Below are positions 56,809 through 64,000 of a stretch of DNA of 64,000 nt, in pieces. The notes under the pieces were generated by a model. That model saw nothing but the letters and a program-made list of their open reading frames with translations. It was not told the origin of the DNA and did not search any database. The DNA comes from Caprimulgus europaeus (taxonomy: Eukaryota; Chordata; Aves; Caprimulgiformes; Caprimulgidae). The stretch spans positions 19,126,816 through 19,190,815 of the forward strand of contig OU015539.1 of assembly GCA_907165065.1 (NCBI GenBank). The letters are read 5' to 3'. Position 1 is the first letter of the stretch. Each line of letters begins with the position of its first letter. Both the position numbers and the translations under genes were made by a program.

Positions 56809-58347
56809 AGGGTAGAAATCCCACCTCTCCCTTTGGGCAGTGCTGCCTGGTTTGTTATGGGTCACCATTGAAATTCTCAACCCAGGAGTGAAGCTCAGCC
56901 ACACGGCTCCGAGGAGGGGTCCAGGCAACAGTCACCTCCAACCCATGCAAGGATGTTCTCCCCTTATCCACCAGGCAGCTTCAGCTTCAGCAGAAGCAAG
57001 GCTTGCAACCATCTTGCCTCTCTAGAGAAAGCAAGTGGAGATGTCTGATCCACCTCCTTTGCCTGCTGTGTCTCCACACACTCTGTTGCTGCCATCTTAC
57101 TCATCTCCTGCCTGAGAGGGACAGCCTCGATCTCTCACTCCGTCCCTGGGGCAATGCATTCAGCTTTCCATACTCTTTTGTTTCTCAGAGGATCTTTTTC
57201 CCACCGATTTAACCAATCACCTTCTGAACACAACATTTGTATTTTGGCCTCAAACATCTGACAGCAATAAAGCAGCGTTAAAACTATGCACAGGGAGGAA
57301 AAAAGTACCTCCTTTTGCTTATTTGCGGGTGAGGATGTTGGATTATTTCATTTGGTGCCACCTAGTTGAGAAACAGTGGGTGGCAACCATCTATTCACAG
57401 TCTTCATCCTTTCCCAGGAGATGTAATACTCTGCTGTAAAAACAATTTAAAATACTCTCTAACACTCATCTCTGGGCATCCTTCCTGCCCCTTGCATGTT
57501 TTCCAGTCCCACTGGCTCCTGTCTGGAGAAGACAAGAACTGCAGTGGTGTTCAATGAACAAACCAAGTAGAAGGATCTTAGTCCCAGCCTCCCAAAGTAA
57601 CCCCTGCATGGGTCCAACCTACAGACCCACTGCGAGGCAGGAAGGGTGGAGGCTCAATTTCCCACTGTCATGGTGCCTTCCTGGCTTCTACATTTCCCAG
57701 TCACTGAGCACAGTAAAAACCACCAAGATCTGCCAGATCATCAGTAGGACACTGCAAGGTGCCCAATAGTCACCAGGAGAAGCCAGATAGCTGGAAAGGG
57801 AAAGAGACTATTCCAGTATGTGATGAATTCATGAAAAAAGCCAGAAAGGAAAGTAATCTTTTGATTCAGAAGATAAATACCATGTTGGTGGGGTTTTTTT
57901 GCTGTTTCAACCATCTACTGCAACTGCAATTAGCAGTTGGTTGTAGCAACTACAGGCTCACGAAGGAGTTACTGTGCCTCAAAGAGATTATTGATAAAGA
58001 TAACACACCTGAGAATAACATTGCTTTCCCTTGACTCTCATCCAGTTCAAATATTTGCTGCCAAGTCAGCTGAAGGAAAGTGCAGTCAGATGGTTGCTCT
58101 GATTTCCCTCCAGCGCCTCTGTATCCTCAGCTGGGTGCTTGCTCCGGTGTCACTGCAAGGAGAAAACCAGCGAGGGAGCCCAGCCCAGCGGCTGCCGCTC
58201 CGCAGTGAAGGACTGGAAATAACAACACTTCTCTGGGGTCGTTTCTTAACTTGTGTTATCAACCCTAACCCCAGAGAGCTGTTCTGCTGGTACTGTCTGG
58301 GGCTTGGCATCTCCTGTCTCCTGGCCTGGTTGTAGCCCATACCTAGA

Positions 58348-58573
58348 GTAACCTCAACATCTAGTGCTGACCTCCCTCTCTCCTACCTGGATCTATTGTG
58401 TCCAGTTCTGGGCCCCCCAGTTCAAGGACAGGGAATTGCTTGAGAGAGTCCAGCACAGAGCCACCAAGATGATGAAGGGAGTGGAGCATCTCCCTGATGA
58501 GGAAAGGCTGAGGGAGCTGGGCCTCTTTAGCTTGGAGAAGAGGAGGCTGAGGAGTGACCTCACACAGAAATAG
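58348..58573 (+). mobile_element. CR1 ORF2 fragment, unit 2
   Basis: Counterpart of 32660-32885. Confidence 0.88.
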
Positions 58574-58731
58574 GGGCACAGAATAGGAATAGAGCTAAAG
58601 GGAAAAAAAATATCAGGTACAACATCCATGTATGTAATCATCAAGAAACTAACTTTAAGTTAGAGTCCAGCCTAAATCAAGTCAGAGGGACAGATTCTGG
58701 CCTCATGAACTCCACCAAAAGACCAGTGTGC

Positions 58732-58737
58732 TTTATT
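58732..58737 (-). terminator. Polyadenylation signal of upstream gene, unit 2
   Basis: AATAAA downstream of the exon at 58835-59008; same position as in unit 1. Confidence 0.5.
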
Positions 58738-58834
58738 ATTCTTGATAAAATTGTACTTAATTTACATCAATGAAATGGAGCTGACAGAGGAACGGCATGG
58801 AGGAGTACAGCCCCCAGCAGAAACACGCCTCGGG

Positions 58835-59008
58835 CTAGGGGAACGCAAGGGGTGGGAGCAGAAAGGAGGCTGGTACTACCATACCCATATCAATGCTGAT
58901 GCCTCGCTCAAAAGCTGCAAAAAATTGCTCTCCCTCAAACATCTCCACCATGTCAGATGGCTCAGGGCCTCGGTAGCGGTCCTGCAGCTTCTTCAGCACC
59001 GGGTCAAC
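58835..59008 (-). CDS. Last exon of an unidentified gene, copy 2
   Basis: Identical coding content to 33147-33320 (VDPVLKKLQDRYRG, EMFEGEQFFAAFERG). The acceptor and the alternative internal donor (58885) are preserved. No further exon of this gene lies between here and 61.3 kb, so in unit 2 too it is an isolated 3' exon. Confidence 0.55.
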   Translation of the reverse strand, partial: VDPVLKKLQDRYRGPEPSDMVEMFEGEQFFAAFERGISIDMGMVVPASFLLPPLAFP

Positions 59009-59687
59009 CTGGCAAGGATGACAACACAGGGCTCTGTGCTTGGTCTGAAGCATGGCTCTCCCCCGAATCATGTTCCCACACCCACGATGTTCCTTCCACT
59101 CACCTTCAAGGTTTTACATGGAAAAGCCCATTTGAAATGGAAACGATGTAAACAAACAAACACCCACCCGCTCCTCTCCCAGGCAGATTCCCTGCAGAGG
59201 AGGAAGGGGAGCTTTGTGGATTCCCTATTTCTCTTCTCAAGTAAGAAGCAGAAAAGCCTGTGTGGACTAACAAAGACAGGCCAATCCCAAAGCTGCCAAT
59301 AAAAAAGCAATTCCAGCAGTCTCTATTTTTTTAACAGGTCAACAACCTTGAAAGCCAGGGAGGGATTTACTTGCTGCTTTATCCCCCTCACACTACACCA
59401 TCACAAGACATTTTCCCAACAAAAAGCCACATGCTGCAGCAGTGCACAGCTGAGGACACCAGAGAGCTCATTGTGGCTCTGCAGCCTGTGATCACACTGT
59501 GAGACCTGGGGTCTCAGCAGCACAGCAAGAGTCAGCCTAGAGCTGAGCTGTCTATTCCTCTTTCTATCTCTACCAGTAAACCTTCTCTCTCAGACCTTAT
59601 CCACCTCTGGCAGGAATACGGACACCCTCGAACCCTGATCTCCATGTGAGTGCCACTGCTGTCCCCTCTGGAAACAATCTGACAACT

Positions 59688-60290
59688 GTGTCCTGGGCTG
59701 CACCCAGAGCAGCGTGGGCAGCAGGGCCAGGGAGGGGATTCTGCCCCTCTGCTCCGCTCTCCTGAGACCCCACGTGCAGTGCCGCCTCCAGTGCTGGGGC
59801 CACCAACAGCACAAGGACATGGAGCCACTGGAGCCAGTCCAGAGGAGGCCACAAGGATGATGCCAGGACTGGAGCAGCTCTGCTGTGAGGACAGGCTGAG
59901 AGAGTTGGGGCTGTTCAGCCTGGAGAAGAGAAGGCTCTGGGGAGACCTTCTAGTGGCCTCCCAGTACCTGAAGGGGCTCCAGGAAGGCTGGGGAGGGATT
60001 TTTTATAAGGGCAGGGAGTGACAGAACAAGGGGTGATGGCTTGAAACAGGCAGAGGGGAGATGGAGCTGAGATGTGAGGAAGAAATTCTTTGCTGTGAGG
60101 GTGGTGAGACCCTGGCCCAGGTTGCCCAGGGAAGCTGTGGCTGCTCCTCCCTGGAAGTGTTCTTGGCCAGGTTGGATGAGGCTTTGAGCAACCTGGTCTA
60201 GTGGAAGGTGTCCCTGCTGATGGCAGGGGGGTTGGGACTGGATGAGCTTTCAGGTCCCTTCCAACCCAAACTGTTCAATGAGTCTATGAA
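59688..60290 (+). mobile_element. CR1 LINE 3' fragment, unit 2
   Basis: Counterpart of 34000-34605. The stretch 60030-60130 differs from unit 1 (for example 'ggcttgaaacaggcagaggg', 'attctttgctgtgagg') and there resembles the element at 515-1315, suggesting local conversion from another CR1 or independent change. Confidence 0.9.
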
Positions 60291-61102
60291 TTTTAGCCCA
60301 GAATCCAAGATACAAAGAACCCTTACAGATGTTTGATCCCAGGGGCCACTTCAAAACAGAAGAACAAATAAAGAAAAAAAAGAAACAACCAGAGCAGAGG
60401 ATGTTGCAGAGCTGGACACGCAGCCTGGTTCTGGCAGTCTGGTAACACAACCCGCACCTCGCTGAGCTGCACTGTCTGTCCAGGTACATGCTCTACAGAC
60501 ACAGCCACACACTTCTCTAACATCTGAAGCAACACGGCTGAGGGCTGGCACCCCTGGCACAGAGGTGGCAGAAGAGAAAGCAGGAGCACCTCCCATCTCC
60601 TTCCCCTCTAATTCCACACAAAGTCAGGCAGCTTAGCTCTAAACTAACAGCATAAACCAACCTGCTGTTGCACGGAAGCACACTGAGGAGGGCTCATCTG
60701 CTTTGTTCCACTGCTTGAACTGTGAACAGCAAGGGACAGCAGGAAGGGCACCATTTCTAACCCCCCAGCTGAAAGCACAGCAGTGTTCCTGCCTGTACTG
60801 CCCACGCCAGCCACGTGGCACATTAAATTTAATATCTCTGACTGAAGTTTAAGCCAACATGTTTCCCCTCATGTTTGTTGGATGCCAACAGCACACACAT
60901 GGCCAGTTACTGTGGCTCAGCTGATTTTAGCAGCCCAGACCTCAAAGTTCACAGGGGAGGAAATCACTGCAGGGCACCCACTGCTGGATAGAACGAGTTT
61001 TCCTTCTCCCCCCAGCTCTCAGTGAGCCAGTATCACACTATCAACACAGCAGGGTGACAGCACAGCCCAGCCACGACCCTGGGGCAGTGAACAGGACCAT
61101 TT

Positions 61103-61615
61103 CACGGGATCACAGAATCGTAGTGGACCTTTAAGATCACCAAGTCCAACCATGAACCCAACACTGCTATTTCCATCTCTAAACCACATTCCTGAGCACC
61201 TCGTCTACCTGTCTTTTAAATCCCACCAGGGAAGGTGACTCCACCACCTCCCTGGCAATCTATTCCAATGTTTGACAACCCTTTCGGTGAAGACGTTTTT
61301 CCTCAGATCCAATCTAAACCTCCCCAGGCACAACTGGAGCCCATTTCCTCTTGTCCTGTCCCTTGGTCCTTGGTTGAACAGACCCACCCCCACCTCTCTC
61401 CACCCTCCTTGCAGGGACTTGGACAGAGCCAGAAGGTCTCCCCTCAGCCTCCTTTTCTCCAGGCTCAACACCCCCAGTTCCCTCAGCCGGGAACTCAGCA
61501 CACTTGTGCTCCAGACCCTTCCCCAGCTCCGCTGCCCTTCTCTGGACACGCTCCAGCACCTCCATGTCCTTCTTGGACTCAGGGGCCCAACACTGAACCC
61601 AGCACTCAAGGTGAG
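61103..61615 (-). mobile_element. Hybrid CR1 at the unit 2/unit 3 junction
   Basis: Left half as in 35408-35640, right half as in CR1-a, continuing into the unit 3 sequence that equals 14560 onward without the deletion seen in unit 2. On the minus strand it reads RRAAELGKG like CR1-a, whereas 35408-35910 reads RRAPELGKG. Further left it shares VQVPARR with 35 kb against VQDPARR in CR1-a. The exchange point thus lies within about 100 bp of shared sequence. Confidence 0.85.
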
Positions 61616-64000
61616 GCCTCTCCAGTGCCCAGCACAGGGTTAACATCATGAGCTGGCTCACAAAGTGTCCCAGCTCCTGCAACATGCCCCCTGGGGCTGG
61701 CAGCCTCCAGTAGCCACCTGCACCCCATCTCTCCATGCCAAGCACCTGTGTGGCTCTGGCCTCAGGGCTGCCTGACTCCCAGCAGCCCCACACTCCTGGC
61801 CACAGCAGCAGTGCCCTGGCTCCTCTGGCAGCTGGCACAGGCTCCCATGCTCGGCACAGGGATCACAGGGAAAGCAAGCTCACACTTACCACCAGGTAAA
61901 GCAGCCAGGCCCTTCTGTTTATTGAGTGCCGCTGAATGGCGCTGCCTTGGCTGCGAGATTGGCCTCCAGATCCCACTCCAGGCACAGGAACTGGCAAGGA
62001 GCCCACAGCTGCAGCTGCCTATTGCCACAGGAGCCTTTCGGCAGCGCTCACCCCCTCACCCCGGGGAGAAATTGCCCTGTAGCATCCCACCATCCCCATC
62101 TGTCCCCGGGCAGAGCTGGTGTCAGATTTACAGAGCATTGCAGGGGTGGTGGCTTCAGCCACAGCTCAGACCACGCGGTCCTGCCCTCGCTGCCCCCGAC
62201 ACGCTGAGATGGGGAGAGAAACTCACCAAGGGGCTGGTGGGGTGGGGTGAGGACAGGGAGGGCTCACTCACCAGGGATGGGCACGGGCAAAACAGACTCC
62301 ACTTGGGGAAGAAAAATCCATTTAATTCGTTCCCAATCAATCAGAGCAGGACAGTGAGACACAACAACCACCTCTGACAGCACCTTCCCCCACCCCTCCC
62401 TTCTTCCCGGGCTCCCATCACTTTGCTCCCCATTTCTCTCCCCTCTCCCCCAGGGCACAGGGACAGGGAATGGGGGTTCAGTCAGTTCCTCTCTGCTGCT
62501 CTTCCCGACCCGAGATCCCTCCCGTGGGGTGAAAGAGTCCAGGAACAAAGTGTTCCACCACGGCTGCCCATGGAGTCACGGACCTCTCCGGGCTCAGCTC
62601 CCGGCTCTGGCATGGGGACACCACGGGCTGCAGATGTGTCCAGTGCACCTCCTCCCCCTGCTCTGGTGTGAGCATCACTGGGGTCTCAATTCCAGTCACA
62701 ACTACCCTCAGGCTCAGCTTTTCTGCTCTGGTGTGGAGTCCTCCATGGCCTACACGTGGGGATCTGCTCCACCGTTGAACCTCCATGGGCTGCAGGGACC
62801 CCATTTACTTTCTCCTACTCCATGCTCTTGATCTGGCTGTCTGAGGTTCTCTGTCTTCCCCCTCCTCCTTCCTCATGGCAACGATGCTCTTTTTGTTCAA
62901 GCTGATGGTCCTTTTTGTTCAAGTCAGTCTCTCCTCATGGTTCTCTCCTCCTTCTTTTCAAACCAGTCCTTCCCCTCATCAATATGGATTTGCAGAGCTG
63001 TTTTCCTATCACAGCCTGGGCTGGAGGTGGGTTCTCCTTACAGCCAGGGGAGCTTCCTGAAGCTTCTCACAGTGGCCATCACTGTAGCCTCTTCCCCAGA
63101 CACCTTCCCTCCCCAAACCTCACACAGTGGGGTAGGGAGCATCACTCCCTTTCCCGGGGATGTGTGCTGAGCAATGCCAAACGGTGCTGTGTGCTCCAGG
63201 ACTTTACGGTGTTCCTCACCCTCCACCGCTCGTTCGTTCATCTGCCCTTCCAGCACCAGCCAACAACGAAGGAAAATCTGCAGGCACAGGAACCTGCTTT
63301 GCTGTTTCTTGGGGCCAGAAAGGTGAGATGGGCTCATGCTGCCAGGCTGGAGGGTGAAGTGGCCACTGAGGACACTGCCATCCTGCCGTGGGTGAAAATG
63401 AACCAGCCTGACCCACAGGGAGAGTCACAGCCTCCTGAGCTCACTGCCTTGCCAAGAGCAGCGTTTGGGGACCCCAAAACGCTGATGGATCCATCTGTGA
63501 CTGCCTCTGCCCTCCAGCCATCATTGATACACAGCAGTTGTCACAAAATAGCCTGGTTAAGCAGAAAGATCTTTTCCCTGCCCGGGCTGTGACCAAATCA
63601 TCTGCTGAGAGGGATTTTTGAGGAGGAGACACTGTTTTCTTGCTCCTCTCAATGCACCAGGATGAAAGCCTCACTGGGACTGTCATGCAGCCTGATGCTC
63701 CTGCAGCACCTGAAGGATGTGTCAGGCCCCAGGAGCCAGTAACCTGCAGTCTTGGGATGGAGCAGCTACAACCAGCATCCCAATCCATGCTTGTTCTCAG
63801 TTCTGGCCTTGGGGAGAAGCTACAATCACAAGGATTCCCTTTTTTCTCCAACCTGGAGGGAAGAAAATTGAAAACATTTTTCCTGAGTCATTGCTGCTTC
63901 CAGAGGGACCCTCTGAGGTCTGGGCTGAAGAACCAGCAAGGCAACGAGTCATACCTGAGCTCATCTCCTCTCCCAGCTACCCTGTTACCACCTCCCTCAG
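61347..64000. repeat. Tandem duplication unit 3 (cut by window end)
   Basis: Matches 14264-16907 of unit 1 closely (offset about 47.09 kb) and keeps the segments deleted in unit 2. Only the 3' flank of a further FBF1 copy is inside the window. By homology the stop codon of that copy would lie about 0.9 kb beyond 64000. Confidence 0.85.
62266..63129 (-). mobile_element. ERV-type LTR-derived sequence, unit 3
   Basis: Counterpart of 15172-16035; shares the 6-bp insertion near 62560 with unit 2. Confidence 0.5.

Larger units (their letters stand above)
35652..61346. repeat. Tandem duplication unit 2
   Basis: Second unit, longer than unit 1 because of an internal insertion/duplication (47066-52707). 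Relative to units 1 and 3 it lacks about 246 bp (at 35910), 285 bp (at 36030), 748 bp (at 37024) and 290 bp (at 37556), and it has about 259 bp (37931-38189) absent from unit 1. Confidence 0.85.

Overview
The window looks like a bird nuclear genome, probably a gene-dense, GC-rich small chromosome. The evidence is many CR1 LINE 3' fragments on both strands (the avian CR1 3' domain and its 'GGTCCCTTCCAACCC' tail), LTRs of avian endogenous-retrovirus type, short introns and CpG islands. There are no bacterial-style genes. Almost every long open frame is a chance frame in GC-rich or repetitive DNA. Real coding sequence was recognised by assembling small exons with GT/GC-AG borders and compatible phases.

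The one gene I can name is FBF1 (Fas-binding factor 1, also called albatross), a coiled-coil protein of centriolar distal appendages and keratin/junction complexes. It lies on the minus strand and is present in several copies. The identification rests on a run of family landmarks: an MA..PKT.G start, a DLEDPL.GLL exon, an ARS.LDELLG exon, a KEDFVFGEYQPTV exon, a DWLGL and DWLS.ALSRKK exon, a long coiled coil (QQQRDMEEERSR, RAELERAK, SLAK) and a FLESLKK..YN C-terminus. Comparison is with mammalian FBF1 as I remember it, not an alignment.

Layout: 1-14.0 kb is single-copy. It holds CR1 pieces, two ERV-type LTRs in opposite orientation (3.0-3.5 and 11.2-11.7 kb) and a CpG island at about 10 kb with an X-box-like site. 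From 14.26 kb to the window end there is a head-to-tail tandem duplication: unit 1 (about 14.26-35.65 kb), unit 2 (35.65-61.35 kb) and the beginning of unit 3 (61.35-64.0 kb). Each unit boundary lies inside a minus-strand CR1. The boundary CR1s at 35.4-35.9 and 61.1-61.6 kb join the left half of one CR1 to the right half of the CR1 at 14.0-14.56 kb, the expected scar of unequal recombination between two CR1 copies. Each full unit carries, from high to low coordinate, the last exon of an unidentified upstream gene, the FBF1 CpG-island promoter, FBF1 itself, and an LTR-bearing 3' flank.

The two FBF1 copies differ in structure. Copy 1 joins the start exons (28.0 and 27.7 kb) directly to the FGEYQPTV exon (26.9 kb); exons for the N-terminal third are missing, but the phases still fit. 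Copy 2 has an internal duplication: start exons, then a second set of four middle exons (52.6-50.1 kb), then the N-terminal exons (49.25-47.26 kb) missing from copy 1, then the middle exons again and the rest of the gene to 37.6 kb. No copy in the window holds the exon(s) expected between the start exons and the 49.25 kb exon. The coiled-coil exon at 22.3/42.4 kb carries a seven-fold 21-bp (7-residue) repeat. An assembly artefact must be excluded, but many substitutions, several indels and different microsatellite lengths between copies argue that the units are distinct loci.
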